64,000 nt of DNA, taken from positions 1-64,000 of the forward strand of contig NZ_AYKG01000002.1 in assembly GCF_003788585.1 (NCBI RefSeq), read 5' to 3'. Below are positions 27,335 to 38,000 of this stretch, piece after piece. The stretch's first letter is position 1, and every line of letters starts with the position of its first letter. The DNA is from Salinisphaera japonica YTM-1 (GTDB lineage: Bacteria > Pseudomonadota > Gammaproteobacteria > Nevskiales > Salinisphaeraceae). The position numbers and the translations under genes are program-made. The notes under the pieces were generated by a model. That model did no database searches. It was not told where the DNA came from and saw only the letters and a program-made list of their open reading frames with translations.

Positions 27335-28965
27335 TAGGGCGTACGATCCGCGATGATCATGTCTGCAGCTTTCTCTGCGATCGCGGTGGTGGGCGCATTG
27401 GTATTGCCACCCACGATCGTTGGCATGATGGAGGCATCGACCACGCGCAGGGCCTCCAGGGTGTGCACACGCAGCCGGTCGTCAACCACCGCCGCCTTGT
27501 CGTGCCCCATGCGACAGGTACCCACGGGGTGATAGATCGTCTCGGCCCGCCGCCGTACATAATCCGCGATCGCGGCATCGTCGTTCATATCGGCGTCCTG
27601 GGGTTCCAACGGGCGCTCGAGATGTTCGGCCAGCGGCTTGGCGCGCATGATGTTGCGCGCGATCTTCACTGCCTTGGTCATCTGCTCGATGTCTCGCGGC
27701 TCGGCCAGATAGTTCGGATCAATGATCGGATAGTCGCGTGGTTTGGCGCTCGCCAGAGTGATGCGCCCGCGCGAGGCCGGGTGGAGATCGCATACGCGCA
27801 GGCTGTAGCCGTGATGCTTCATCGTGTTGATCACGTTGCCGTGGTCCTGCTCGATCGTGGCGATGAAGTGAAACTGTAGATCCGACTGGCGCGGATCGTC
27901 GGTCGTGCTGATGAAGCCGCCGGATTCGGCGATATTGCTCGTGAACTGGCCGCGGCCGTGGCGAAAATACTGATAGATCGCCTTGGGCGAGTCGATCAGG
28001 ATGAACTTGGGCGACATGCGCAGGCTCAGCCTGGTCTTTTCGATATCGATGACGCTGATATCCAGATGATCCTGCAGATTGCGCCCGACGCCGTCGAGCT
28101 CGGTGACCATGGGAATACCGTGTGGTTCGATCGCGTCCCGGGGGCCTACGCCGGAGAGCATCAGCAGCTGCGGCGAGTTGATCGCACCACTGCACAACAG
28201 CACTTCGCGCTTGGCGTGGAGCGTACGCTTTCGCTTGAGCAGGCCCTGGCGCAATGCAACACCGGTGGCGCGTTTGCCCTCGAAAACGATCCGCTCGGCC
28301 TGGGCACGCGTGAGCACCGTTAGGTTCTTTCGATGCTTGACCGGATGCAGAAACGCATCGGCGTTGGAACAACGGCGCCCGTTGTTCTGAGCCACGTCAT
28401 AAAGACCAAAGCCCTGATCGGTGGCACCACCAAAATCATCGTTGCGCGGATAGCCGCAGGCCTGGGCTGCCTGAATGAACTTTTCGTTCAAAGGGTTGGA
28501 ATGGCGAGGCTTGCTCACGGTATAGCTGCCGCCGGCCCCGTGGTAGTCGTTTTCGCCCTCTTCGAAACGCTCGGAGCGCTTGAAATAAGCCAGCATTTCG
28601 CCATAACCCCAGCCGCGGTTGCCAAGCTCGGCCCAGTGGTCATAGTCGGCGGCTGAGCCACGGGTATAACACTGGGCATTGATGGCCGACGAGCCGCCCA
28701 GCGTCTTGCCACGGGGCCAGTACAGCTTGCGCCCGCCCATATGTTCCTGTGGCGCGGTCCAGTAATACCAGTTGAGAAAGCGCGACCACATCAGCCCGAT
28801 GATGCCACTGGGGATATGGATCAACGGGCTCCAGTCCGGCGGCCCGGCTTCGAGCATGACGACCGAGATATTGGGATCAGCGGTCAGCCGGTTGGCCAGA
28901 ACACACCCGGCCGAGCCGCCTCCGATAATCACGTAATCATAAGACGCCTGTGTCCCGTCGCCCAT
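27334..28965 (-). CDS. GMC-family FAD-dependent oxidoreductase (choline/alcohol dehydrogenase type)
   Basis: 543-residue flavoprotein. The N-terminal FAD motif IIGGGSAGCVLANRL, the GMC signature GKTLGGSSAINAQCYTRG, GAINSPQLLMLSGVGP and the C-terminal YHPVGTCRMG (catalytic His region) with NTNAPTTAIAEKAADMI are all seen. Both choline dehydrogenase (betA) and medium-chain alcohol dehydrogenase (alkJ) types share these motifs. The absence of betB or betI next door, and the nearby fatty-acid genes, lean towards an aliphatic alcohol substrate, which is only inference. The stop codon includes a base of repeat A3. Confidence 0.92.
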   Translation of the reverse strand: MGDGTQASYDYVIIGGGSAGCVLANRLTADPNISVVMLEAGPPDWSPLIHIPSGIIGLMWSRFLNWYYWTAPQEHMGGRKLYWPRGKTLGGSSAINAQCYTRGSAADYDHWAELGNRGWGYGEMLAYFKRSERFEEGENDYHGAGGSYTVSKPRHSNPLNEKFIQAAQACGYPRNDDFGGATDQGFGLYDVAQNNGRRCSNADAFLHPVKHRKNLTVLTRAQAERIVFEGKRATGVALRQGLLKRKRTLHAKREVLLCSGAINSPQLLMLSGVGPRDAIEPHGIPMVTELDGVGRNLQDHLDISVIDIEKTRLSLRMSPKFILIDSPKAIYQYFRHGRGQFTSNIAESGGFISTTDDPRQSDLQFHFIATIEQDHGNVINTMKHHGYSLRVCDLHPASRGRITLASAKPRDYPIIDPNYLAEPRDIEQMTKAVKIARNIMRAKPLAEHLERPLEPQDADMNDDAAIADYVRRRAETIYHPVGTCRMGHDKAAVVDDRLRVHTLEALRVVDASIMPTIVGGNTNAPTTAIAEKAADMIIADRTP

Positions 28966-29048
28966 GTTTTGCCTCCTCGTCGCACCTGCGGGGTCACGAT
29001 CTGTTCTTTGTTATAGGTCAGAACATATCGCGCCTCGCTTGGCGACAT

Positions 29049-29084
29049 GCCTGATCGAGCGACGATGGCGTCGGCCCGATCAGG
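29049..29084 (-). terminator. Hairpin downstream of minE
   Basis: GCCTGATCG/CGATCAGGC with an inner CGACG/CGTCG stem, lying just past the minE stop. It is a strong stem without a clear T-run, so a terminator role is probable but not certain. Confidence 0.5.
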
Positions 29085-29099
29085 CAATCGTATCAGAGG

Positions 29100-29360
29100 C
29101 TAATGTCGAGATTCCGGCAATGTGATATTCAGCTCGAGCACTTCGAGATCCCCTTCGCGCTCGATCTCCATCTGCACGGCATCATCGCCGACCTCGATAT
29201 ATTTGCGCAGCACGTTCAACAGATCCTGTTGCAGCTGCGGGAAATACTCCGGCTGATCGCCGCCGCTGGACCGCCGATGGGCGACGACCAGCTGCAGTCG
29301 TTCCTTGGCCGTCTGCGCCGAACTTTTCTTTTCTGATCGGAATACGTCAAGCCAACCCAT
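29100..29360 (-). CDS. minE: Cell division topological specificity factor MinE
   Basis: 86 residues, the usual MinE length. The N-terminus MGWLDVFR is the membrane/MinD-binding part, AKERLQLVVAHRR is the anti-MinCD beta/helix switch, and the C-terminal half is the dimerisation domain. It makes MinD oscillate so that Z rings form at midcell. Last gene of minCDE, three bases after minD. Confidence 0.97.
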   Translation of the reverse strand: MGWLDVFRSEKKSSAQTAKERLQLVVAHRRSSGGDQPEYFPQLQQDLLNVLRKYIEVGDDAVQMEIEREGDLEVLELNITLPESRH

Positions 29361-29363
29361 GGT

Positions 29364-30170
29364 TTATCTCCCCATCAGCCGATCGAAGAAGCCTTTCTTG
29401 GCCTGGGTGAAGCGCATCGGGCGCTCTTCACCCAGAAACCGCGCCACCATATCGAAATAGGCGCCACCGGCATCGGCCTCTTGCTCCAGGACGACCGGAC
29501 TGCCGGCGTTGGAGGCATTGAGCACGGTTTCGGATTCGGGCACCACACCCAGAAGCGGGATAGCCAGAATATCGCCGATATCCTCGAGCGAAAGCATCTC
29601 GCCCTTGCCCACGCGACCGGGCGCGTAGCGCGTGACCACCAGATGTTCCTTCACACCTTCGCCGCCGTCCTGGGCACGCTTGGTCTTGGATGACAGCATG
29701 CCCAGCACGCGGTCGGAGTCACGCACCGACGAGACCTCGGGGTTGGTCACGACCAGCGCCTCATCGGCGTAGTACATGGCCATGATTGCTCCGGTCTCGA
29801 TACCCGCCGGAGAGTCACAGATGATGTAGTCGAAGTCCTCGGACAGCTTGTTGAGCGTGCGCTCGACGCCTTCCTGAGTCAGCGCATCCTTGTCGCGCGT
29901 CTGAGAGGCCGCAAGGATATAGAGATTGTCGACCCGCTTGTCGCGAATCAGGGCCTGCTTGAGGTTGGCTTCGCCGTTGATGACGTTGACGAAATCAAAG
30001 ACCACCCGGCGCTCGCAGCCCATGATGAGGTCCAGATTACGCAGGCCGACGTCGAAGTCGATGACCACGGTCTTGTGCCCGCGCATGGCAAGCCCGGCAG
30101 CGAATGACGCCGAGGTGGTCGTCTTGCCGACCCCGCCCTTTCCCGACGTGACTACGATGATCTTGGCCAC
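29364..30170 (-). CDS. minD: Septum site-determining ATPase MinD
   Basis: 268-residue ParA-type ATPase. The deviant Walker A SGKGGVGKTT is at 9-18, CDSPAGIE is the Walker B/switch region, and the C-terminus KKGFFDRLMGR is the amphipathic membrane-targeting helix. It recruits MinC and is displaced by MinE. Spacing of three bases to both minC and minE supports one operon. Confidence 0.98.
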   Translation of the reverse strand: MAKIIVVTSGKGGVGKTTTSASFAAGLAMRGHKTVVIDFDVGLRNLDLIMGCERRVVFDFVNVINGEANLKQALIRDKRVDNLYILAASQTRDKDALTQEGVERTLNKLSEDFDYIICDSPAGIETGAIMAMYYADEALVVTNPEVSSVRDSDRVLGMLSSKTKRAQDGGEGVKEHLVVTRYAPGRVGKGEMLSLEDIGDILAIPLLGVVPESETVLNASNAGSPVVLEQEADAGGAYFDMVARFLGEERPMRFTQAKKGFFDRLMGR

Positions 30171-30173
30171 TGC

Positions 30174-30929
30174 TTACTCCTGCAATTCGATCAGCAAATT
30201 ATCATTATCGAGCCGGACGACCACCGGCTTCGACACGAGCCCCTCGTCGATCGCATCGGCGACCTTGTAACAACCGGCGATGGCGACCAGATCCGGCTCG
30301 AACCGCTTGCAGAAGATTCGTGCCGTGATGTCGCCGGACGCGCCGGCCAGTGCACGCCCTCGAAGCGCGCCGTAAACATGAATATGCCCGTCGGCCAGCA
30401 GTTCCGCGCCTTCCGAGACCGAGCTCGTGACCACGAGATCGCCGCCGCGGGCATAGATCTGCTGGCCCGAGCGCACCGGCTTGGTCACAAGCCGCGCGGG
30501 ACCGCGAGGTGTTGAATCATCCTCGGCCGCGTCCAGCGTCTCGGCCTCGGTGGCAGCCGCACTGGGCGCCGGTGTTGCGCGCGGCGCAGCCGGAGGCGGA
30601 TTTTCTGCCCCGCGCCCCGGCGAGCTCATCAGTGCCAGGCCTGCCTCGCCGGCGGCACGGGCTGCCGCCTCGTCTGCGTCGAGCACGCCCACAACCACCA
30701 GATCGGCGGCGTGAAAGATCGCGGCCAGACGCGCCAGATCCGGCAACACGTCGATCAGAGAAACCAGCACCGGCATACGCGCGAAGAAACCCGGCGCGCG
30801 TGCCAGTTGGGTATCGATCTGTGCGGCGATCTGTTCGCAGTCGGTCTCGCGGATCTCGACCACGGTCAAGGTCATCATGCGTCCCTTGAAGACCACGCCG
30901 GCCGCTGTGCTGGACGTCTGTTGCGTCAT
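30174..30929 (-). CDS. minC: Septum site-determining protein MinC
   Basis: Inhibitor of FtsZ assembly, 251 residues. The N-terminal FtsZ-binding domain (about 1-105) is followed by an Ala/Pro/Glu-rich linker (about 107-145) longer than in E. coli. The C-terminal beta-helix domain has VRSGQQIYARGGDLVV, GADLLADGHIHVYG-like and FCKRFEPDLVAIAG blocks. Start ATG 30929 (MTQQTSS) is chosen because the upstream extension is basic and not family-like. Confidence 0.95.
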   Translation of the reverse strand: MTQQTSSTAAGVVFKGRMMTLTVVEIRETDCEQIAAQIDTQLARAPGFFARMPVLVSLIDVLPDLARLAAIFHAADLVVVGVLDADEAAARAAGEAGLALMSSPGRGAENPPPAAPRATPAPSAAATEAETLDAAEDDSTPRGPARLVTKPVRSGQQIYARGGDLVVTSSVSEGAELLADGHIHVYGALRGRALAGASGDITARIFCKRFEPDLVAIAGCYKVADAIDEGLVSKPVVVRLDNDNLLIELQE

Positions 30930-31080
30930 GCCCCGAGTCGCTTGCTGCAAAGCGGTGAGTCTAGCATGCGTAAAACGCGCCGCCGTTCGCCGGGCAGGCA
31001 TGCGGGCAGCGTAATCAACACCTTGCACTGTGGTGCGGAACTGCCAAGCTCAAAGGTCATATTTATTCGCCCCGCCGATC

Positions 31081-31977
31081 ATGCCCCAACGCGAACACGC
31101 CGCGCAGATTACCCATCATCAAATCAACGATCTGACGCTGTGCTGTCGGCGTCGTGGCGGCCACGATGATCCGGCGATCGTCTGCCTCCACGGCCTGCTG
31201 GACAACGGCGCGTCCTTCGACGCACTGATCGACGCGCTGGCCCCGCGCCTGGCAACGTCCGCGTACTGGCTGGCCCCGGACTGGCGGGGTCACGGCGACT
31301 CAGACTGGGCGCCGGGCGGCTATGTCTTTTGTAACTATCTCGCCGATCTCGATGCACTTCTGGATACACTTGTGCCCGGCCAGCCCGTCATTCTCGTCGG
31401 CCACAGCATGGGCGGCCAGGCCGCAAGCCTCTATGCCGGTATCCGCCCCGAGCGGATCACCGGGCTGATACTGCTGGACACTCTGAACGTACCCGCCGGC
31501 GATCCAAACGCCGCCGGCGAGCGCTATCGCGACTGGCTGGATACATGTCACGCCCCGCCGGCCCCGCGCCGTTATGCCGACCCGGAGGCGTTCACGGCAC
31601 GCCTGGCAAGGCGCTATCCCGAGCTTGGCCGCGCGGCCACAACCGAGCTGGCCGCGCTCTGGCTGCGACGTGACGGAGATGGCTATCGGCTGGCCGCCGA
31701 CCCGGCCCACCTGCGCAAGAGCCCTTACGGCTTCCGGGCCGACGAGGCCATGGCAATCTGGGCCGAGATCACGGCACCGGTGTTGATGATCGACGGCGCT
31801 GCCTCGCCGGCCAAATGGTTCATCGACGAGGCCACACGTGCCGAGCGGCGCAGCGTGCTGGCCGATCTGGAACACGTGGAACTTGACGGCCTGGGTCATA
31901 TGCTCCACTGGCAAGCACCGACCCGCGTGGCCGCCCCCATAGCCGACTTCATCGCCGCCCGCGACCTGCTGGCGTAG
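31081..31977 (+). CDS. Alpha/beta hydrolase
   Basis: 298-residue serine hydrolase of unknown substrate. The oxyanion block CLHGLLDNGASF, nucleophile GHSMGG (Ser109), acid region VLMIDGAASP and catalytic His in GLGHMLHWQ form a complete triad. ATG 31081 is preferred; the frame upstream overlaps the minC promoter. Divergent from minC. The sequence is closest in style to esterase/lipase-like or epoxide-hydrolase-fold generalists, so no specific name is given. Confidence 0.88.
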   Translation: MPQREHAAQITHHQINDLTLCCRRRGGHDDPAIVCLHGLLDNGASFDALIDALAPRLATSAYWLAPDWRGHGDSDWAPGGYVFCNYLADLDALLDTLVPGQPVILVGHSMGGQAASLYAGIRPERITGLILLDTLNVPAGDPNAAGERYRDWLDTCHAPPAPRRYADPEAFTARLARRYPELGRAATTELAALWLRRDGDGYRLAADPAHLRKSPYGFRADEAMAIWAEITAPVLMIDGAASPAKWFIDEATRAERRSVLADLEHVELDGLGHMLHWQAPTRVAAPIADFIAARDLLA

Positions 31978-32086
31978 ATGCGCATGCCTTGCAGTATCAG
32001 TTGCGCGGTTACTGACCCCGCGCCTATGCTCGAAAGCTGTTGTGTTCGACCTGCCGGTCTTTTAGAGACGGCGATGGAGATGTCAT

Positions 32087-34564
32087 ATGCTCGCCCTGTT
32101 CTGGATCGCTGTCTTCTTCGTCGCGTTCGTTGCCCTGGCTTATAAACGCGCACGGCTGGTGACTGCCACGAGCGTCATCGGCGTGCTGCTGGCTGTTTGT
32201 ACGATAACCAGCACCGGCGTTGTCACGGCATTGGTGCTTTGGGCGGTGTTTGCAGCCCTGTTCGGCGTGCTGCTCGTACCCAGCCTGCGCCGTCGGCTGA
32301 TTACACGGCCGGTGCTCAACATATTTCGTCGCGTGCTGCCCACGCTTTCGGCCACCGAGCGCACGGCCCTGGATGCCGGCACCGTCTGGTGGGAGGGCGA
32401 GCTGTTCTCGGGGCACCCCAACTGGCGTCGCCTGGAAGAAATCCCGCCGGCGGCACTGACCGCCGAAGAACAGGCTTTCATCGATGGCCCGGTTCAGGAT
32501 CTGCTCGATCTGTGTGACGAATGGCAGATCACGCAGGTCGATGGCGACCTGCCCCAGGCCGCCTGGGATTACATCAAGGACAACAAGTTCTGGGGCATGA
32601 TCATCCCGCGTGCCTACGGCGGGCTGGAGTTCTCGGCCTATGCCCATTCCTGCGTGCTGGCCAAGATCGGCTCCGGCCCCGCCGGCGCCACCGTGGGGCC
32701 GATCGTGGCTGTCCCCAACTCGCTGGGCCCGGCCGAGCTTCTGATGCACTACGGCACCGAGGCCCAGAAGGATTATTACCTGCCTCGGCTGGCCGTGGGC
32801 GACGAAATCCCGTGTTTCGGGCTGACCAGCCCGCACGCCGGCTCGGATGCCGGGGCGATTCCGGATCGCGGCGTCATCTGCTACGACGACTGGCAGGGCG
32901 AGCAGGTGCTGGGCATGCGCCTGACCTGGGACAAGCGCTATATCACCCTGGCCCCCATCGCCACCGTGCTGGGCCTGGCATTCAAACTCTACGATCCCGA
33001 CGGCCTGCTGGGCGGCGAGCGCGAACTGGGCGTGACCTGTGCCCTGATTCCCACGGCCATGCCCGGCTGTCATACCGACCGCCGACATTTCCCGGCGAGC
33101 GCGCCCTTCCAGAATGGCCCCACCTGGGGCAACGATGTGTTTCTCCCGCTGGATGCCATCATCGGCGGCCGGGCGATGATCGGCCAGGGCTGGCGCATGC
33201 TCATGGAATGTCTGTCGGTGGGGCGTTCGATCTCCCTGCCCTCCGGCTCGGCCGGCGACGCCATCGCCAACGCCCGCTATACCGGCGCCTACTCGATCAT
33301 CCGTCGTCAGTTCAATGTCTCGATCAGTGCCTTCGAGGGTATCCAGGAAGCGCTGGCACGCATCGGCGGCAAGACCTATGCGTGTGAGTCCATCCGGCGC
33401 TTTACCGCCAACGCGGTGGATCTGGGTGAAAAACCCTCGGTGGCCTCGGCCATTGCCAAGTATCACGTCACAACCATGGCCCAGGAGGTCGCCAAGGACG
33501 CCATGGACGTTCACGCCGGCAAGGCCGTCATGTTGGGCCCGTCGAACCCCATCGCCCGTAGCTTTCAGGCCGCCCCGGTCAATATCACGGTCGAGGGGGC
33601 GAATATCCTCACGCGCTCGATGATGATCTACGGCCAGGGGGCGATTCGTTGTCATCCGTATGTGCTGGCCGAGATCGAGGCCGCCAATAACCGCGATCAG
33701 GATGACGCGCTGGATGCCTTCGACGAGCTGCTCTATGCCCATATCGGGCATGATTTTGCCGCCGCTGCCCGCTCACTTGTCATGGGCTTTACCGGCGGCC
33801 TGGGCTCCGCGACGGGCAAACAGGCTGATGTGGCGACGTTCTATCAAACCATGAATCGCTACTCGGCCAACCTCGCGCTACTGTCTGACCTGGCCATGGC
33901 CACGATGGGCGGCACGCTCAAGTTCCGTGAGTCGATCTCGGCGCGCCTGGGTGATGTGCTCTCCCAGCTCTATATCGCCAGCGCCACCCTCAAACGTTAT
34001 ATCGAGGACGGCGCCCACGCTGACGACCGGCCTTATGTGGCCTGGGTCTGTGAAACCGCGTTTTCAGAGATCGAGATCGCGCTGTCGGGCGTATTACGTC
34101 ACCTGCCCAATCGCTTCGTCGCCGCCCTCGGCCGGGTATTGATCTTTCCACTGGGCCGCACGGCGCGCCGTCCCAGTGATCCGCTGGGCCAGCGCGTGGC
34201 CAAGCGTGTGACCACGCCGGACGCCGCGCGCGACCGCCTCACGCCGCGCTGCTTCATCTCGTCAACCAAGACCGATCGCGATCTGGCGCTGTTCGAGCGG
34301 GCCATGCAGGCCACACTGGATACCGCCGAAACAGCCAAGAAGCTGGTGAAAGCTCGCAAGAGCGGCGCCATCACGGCCGATCACCCGTTTGAGCAGATCC
34401 TCGAAGGACATGACAACGGCGTGATTTCGGCCGATGAAGCCGCGGCCATGCGCCTGGCCTTCGAGCTGCAGATGAAGGTTATCGACGTGGACGACTTCGA
34501 TCCCAGCGAGATGCGCGGCAGCGCCAAGACAACCGCCTCGGCGGCCGCCAGCCAGGCTGCATGA
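32087..34564 (+). CDS. fadE: Acyl-CoA dehydrogenase, FadE type
   Basis: Catalyses the first oxidation of beta-oxidation. At 825 residues it has the FadE architecture: two N-terminal membrane helices (about 1-66), an acyl-CoA dehydrogenase core (IPRAYGGLEFSAYAHS, CFGLTSPHAGSDAGAI, AMDVHAGKAVMLGP-like stretch) and the extra C-terminal DUF1974-type domain. With fadD in the same window it covers fatty-acid activation and the first oxidation step. It is followed by a strong terminator. Confidence 0.96.
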   Translation: MLALFWIAVFFVAFVALAYKRARLVTATSVIGVLLAVCTITSTGVVTALVLWAVFAALFGVLLVPSLRRRLITRPVLNIFRRVLPTLSATERTALDAGTVWWEGELFSGHPNWRRLEEIPPAALTAEEQAFIDGPVQDLLDLCDEWQITQVDGDLPQAAWDYIKDNKFWGMIIPRAYGGLEFSAYAHSCVLAKIGSGPAGATVGPIVAVPNSLGPAELLMHYGTEAQKDYYLPRLAVGDEIPCFGLTSPHAGSDAGAIPDRGVICYDDWQGEQVLGMRLTWDKRYITLAPIATVLGLAFKLYDPDGLLGGERELGVTCALIPTAMPGCHTDRRHFPASAPFQNGPTWGNDVFLPLDAIIGGRAMIGQGWRMLMECLSVGRSISLPSGSAGDAIANARYTGAYSIIRRQFNVSISAFEGIQEALARIGGKTYACESIRRFTANAVDLGEKPSVASAIAKYHVTTMAQEVAKDAMDVHAGKAVMLGPSNPIARSFQAAPVNITVEGANILTRSMMIYGQGAIRCHPYVLAEIEAANNRDQDDALDAFDELLYAHIGHDFAAAARSLVMGFTGGLGSATGKQADVATFYQTMNRYSANLALLSDLAMATMGGTLKFRESISARLGDVLSQLYIASATLKRYIEDGAHADDRPYVAWVCETAFSEIEIALSGVLRHLPNRFVAALGRVLIFPLGRTARRPSDPLGQRVAKRVTTPDAARDRLTPRCFISSTKTDRDLALFERAMQATLDTAETAKKLVKARKSGAITADHPFEQILEGHDNGVISADEAAAMRLAFELQMKVIDVDDFDPSEMRGSAKTTASAAASQAA

Positions 34565-34594
34565 CCAGGCGATTGATACGATAGCCGTGAAAAG

Positions 34595-34625
34595 AAAAAA
34601 GACGCTCCGGTGAGCGTCTTTTTTT
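34595..34625 (+). terminator. Intrinsic terminator after fadE
   Basis: Stem AAAAGACGCTC/GAGCGTCTTTT with a four-base loop and a run of seven or more T, about 30 bases past the fadE stop. Confidence 0.92.
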
Positions 34626-34936
34626 ATGCCAGCGATGGCACAACCGCCCATGAACGCCGTCATATAACGATAAAAATACGATCGGTAGGTTGCGCACAAC
34701 CCTAATAAAAGATCGCGCAGAACTAACGATTTCGTCTCGAGCGACCCACGCCTCAGACTAAGGTATGAAACGCGCCATGTCGGCGGCGCCCGCCGCGCCA
34801 GCGGGTCTGCAAGGCTTGTCATAGCGGGCTTTGCGCGCCCCGGCATGAAGGGCGCTGGGCTTCCTTGATGCCAATCCCCGTTCCTCCACCGGTTCGATAT
34901 TCAGACATGGCATCTTTTCGGCTAGTCTACGGCACA
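34626..34936. other. Spacer between fadE terminator and repeat A4, no gene seen
   Basis: About 310 bp. The first ~120 bp are AT-rich (ATATAACGATAAAAATACGATC...) with a weak GGTTGCGCACAACC stem at 34687-34700, and could hold a promoter. No reading frame with a domain or a credible ribosome binding site is present. Confidence 0.5.
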
Positions 34937-35038
34937 GGGCCTGTTGCCGTTTCGTACCAGCGCCGCGTTGGCGCCCGCAAATCGTGTCGTGCCGCAAACT
35001 GCGCTTGGCGCGGACTCGCATGAAACGGCAATGGTTCT
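34937..35038. repeat. Repeat family A, copy A4 (decayed, ~102 bp)
   Basis: Left end GGGCCTGTTGCCGTTTCGTA is intact, and the right end GCATGAAACGGCAATGG is still recognisable but the last ten bases have changed. The central ~190 bp present in A2, A3 and A5 are missing. The left flank is CA rather than TA. It reads as an old, internally deleted copy. Confidence 0.8.
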
Positions 35039-35092
35039 TAGAAGACTAAAAACGCGCTACCGGCCATTCGGCCTTCACCAGGGAGATTCATC

Positions 35093-38000
35093 GTGAAGAA
35101 CAAGCGTTCTACGGGGATGCAACCGGATCAATTGGCGTCCGGTTTCAGAGCAGAACTCAAGAAGACGGTCCGTCATACCGGGCTCGCGGTCTGCCTGGCC
35201 GCGACCAGCGGCTTGATGCTCAGTGCCTGCGACAGCGGCTCTGGCGGCGACAACGGTCGCACACCGGCCGAACAGCAAGCGATCGAAGACGGGCCGATGG
35301 GGCTGGTGTTCAGCTATCCGTACAACGGCCAGCAAAACGTCACGCTGACCAGTCAGATCGCGTTTCGTACCCAGAGCGCTTTCGACAACGATATCGCAGA
35401 CGCCATCGCGCTGCGTACGGCCTCCGGCGACATCGCCCCGGAGCTGTCGATCAACGTGGTTCAGGACGATAACCAGCCCAACGTCTATCGTATCGAGACG
35501 TCACGACCGCTGCGCGGCAACGTGACGTATCGCCTGGTGACCACCCGGGCCCTGCAGTCAGGCGACGTACGTTATGACGCCGGGCAGACGCTTTTTCAGT
35601 TCACCACCGCCCCCACGCCCGGCGCGCCGTCGGCCGGTGAGTTCCGGGTCACGGAGGTGGCCCCCGGCGAAAGCAATCCGGTCACCGGCCAGACCTCGAT
35701 CTTTGCGCAGTTCAACACCCTGCATATCTCGTTGTCCGAGACGATCGACCCGTCCAGCGTAATCGATGGCGAGACGTTTACAGTCACCGGCCCCGATGGC
35801 AACGACATCGAAGGCGCGCGCATGGTGTCCGGCCACGAGATCGCGTTCGATCCGGCTGACAACCTGGCGCCCGGCGACTATACGATCTCGCTGTCCGGCG
35901 ACGTGCGCTCGGCGTTCGGCAAATCGCTCGAGCCGATGTCCGTCACCCGGACGGTGCTCGACTCCGGCGATATCGTCCAACAGAACCTGCTGGTGGATAA
36001 CGGCCAGGGCTTTGCCGGCGACGCCGACGACAGCCCCCTCGACGGCCTCATGGACAATCTGGTCACGATCCGCACGCAGCTGATTGGCGTGAACCAGCAA
36101 CCCGCCCGTAACCAGCCCGAGCGCGCGGGCGTGCTGGTCAATCTGAGCCAGCCGGGCATGCCGGGATTCGGGGATGTGTTCCCCAACAGCCTGCCGGCCG
36201 GTCAGCTCGTGCAGCTCAAGCCGTTGAGCGTATCGCTGAATGGCGACGTGCCGACCCCGCTGCAGAGTGGGCCGATCCAGGTTCAGTTCGGCACCGATGC
36301 CAACGTATACCTGATGGCGAACGATTATCAGGACATCGCCACGCCAACCGCGGTACGCCTGCGTTTCGATCTCAACAACACCACGCTGATTGAGGCCGCG
36401 CCCGGCACGCCGGAATATGTGGTTCAGGCGTTGGCCAACGGTGTTTTCAACCAGTCCGCGCTCAACGTGCAGGCCTCGGGCCTGGCGATTCCGCAGGACA
36501 ACGGCGACCTGGTAATCACAACGCTCGGCGCCTTCCCGCTGACGGTCAACCGAAGCGATGATCTGACGATCGATTTCTCCTTGACGTTGCGCCTGCCGGC
36601 AGGCGAACAGACCCCGGTCGTTGCAGACAACGTCGCCCCGTTCGTGATTTCCCAGACACCAAGCGCCTGTCTGTACACGTTTGGCACCCCGGCTTATCGT
36701 CCGGTTTACAGCCAGCGCGGCTCGGCCCCGACGGCCCTGCCGGAACAGGCCTGTCTCCAGGTTCTGCAACAGGGTGGCGCCCTGACGACACCCTCGGGCA
36801 TCAATGATTTTCAGATCGAGGGTAGTCCGGCGCTGACCTTCAGCGAGCCGCTGGATCCGTTGTCGGTCAACGGTCAGAGCATTCAGATGACGGGGCCGAC
36901 CGGTAACGTACCGGTTTCCTTCCAGGTCGACGGTTCGTCGGTGGTTCTGCGTCCGGATGATCTGCTCCAGCCCAACACGCAGTACACGATCGCCCTGGGT
37001 AGCGGCAGCGCGCTGCGCGATCTGGCCGGCAACGCGCTGGTGGCCAATCCGGCCGGCGGCCCGGGCCAGAGCATTCGGTTCACCACCGAGCCCCAGGTGT
37101 TCAATGAAGCCATGCAGGCGCCCGTCATTCTGGGTGAACTGACCCCCGGCGTGCCGTGTGCGCTCGAGGGGGGTGACTTCATGAGCGGCGGTAACGACGC
37201 CGGGCGCTGTGTCGGCAGCGAGCCGGCCGATGCGTCAGGCCTAGATGACGACGATGACAGCGACAGCATGGCCGGCGGCATGGTCACGGCCAGCGCCACG
37301 ACTGATTATCCTGTCTTCCAGAACCCGAAGAACGTGTCGGTCAATGTTTCGTTCTCCAAGTTCGTGCAACGAGACACGGTTGTTCTGGCCGATGGCTGCT
37401 TGACCAGCGGCAGCGGTGATGACAACAGCAATAACGACGCAACCGTTGCGCTCGAGCGTATCGACGGCAACGGTCAGTGCGTGGGCGTGCCCGAGGCATC
37501 GTTGGCCTTTCTCAACACCAACGACGACACCACGCGCGGGTTTACGATTCGTCCCGCGCAGGAGCTGACAGAAGGCGCGCGTTACTGGATCGTGATCTGT
37601 GGCAACGACGGTGACGCAAGCTGTGGTGCAACCATCCTCGACACCGACGGGCTGGCTCTGAACACCGATCCGTTCAACGGTACCGGCACAACGCCCGCCT
37701 CGCAGGACGCGGCCGGCGGCCCGGACATCATCATGCCCTTCGACGCCATTGGCTACACGACGGACTTCTATGCCGATCAGTTCACGCTGCCGTATACCGA
37801 TACCAACGGTAACGGTCAGTTCGATGATGCCGACGGCAACGGCGTGTATAGCGAAGGCGATGAGCGACCGCAGGCCAGCAATCGCGCGCTGGTGAATCTG
37901 TCGCTGCTTGGTGCACCGATCACCAATACCGACAACCTGGGCAGCCGGCCCGACGTCAATGGCGCCTATCCGGCTTATCTGTCACTTACACGACCGGTCG

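Noticed and set aside
28966-29099. Possible small gene between the GMC oxidoreductase and minE
   Set aside because: Only a strong hairpin and short frames are present; best read as promoter plus minE 3' end.
32087-34564. Frameshift or split gene in the 825-residue acyl-CoA dehydrogenase
   Set aside because: The length and C-terminal extension match the FadE type, so nothing is broken.
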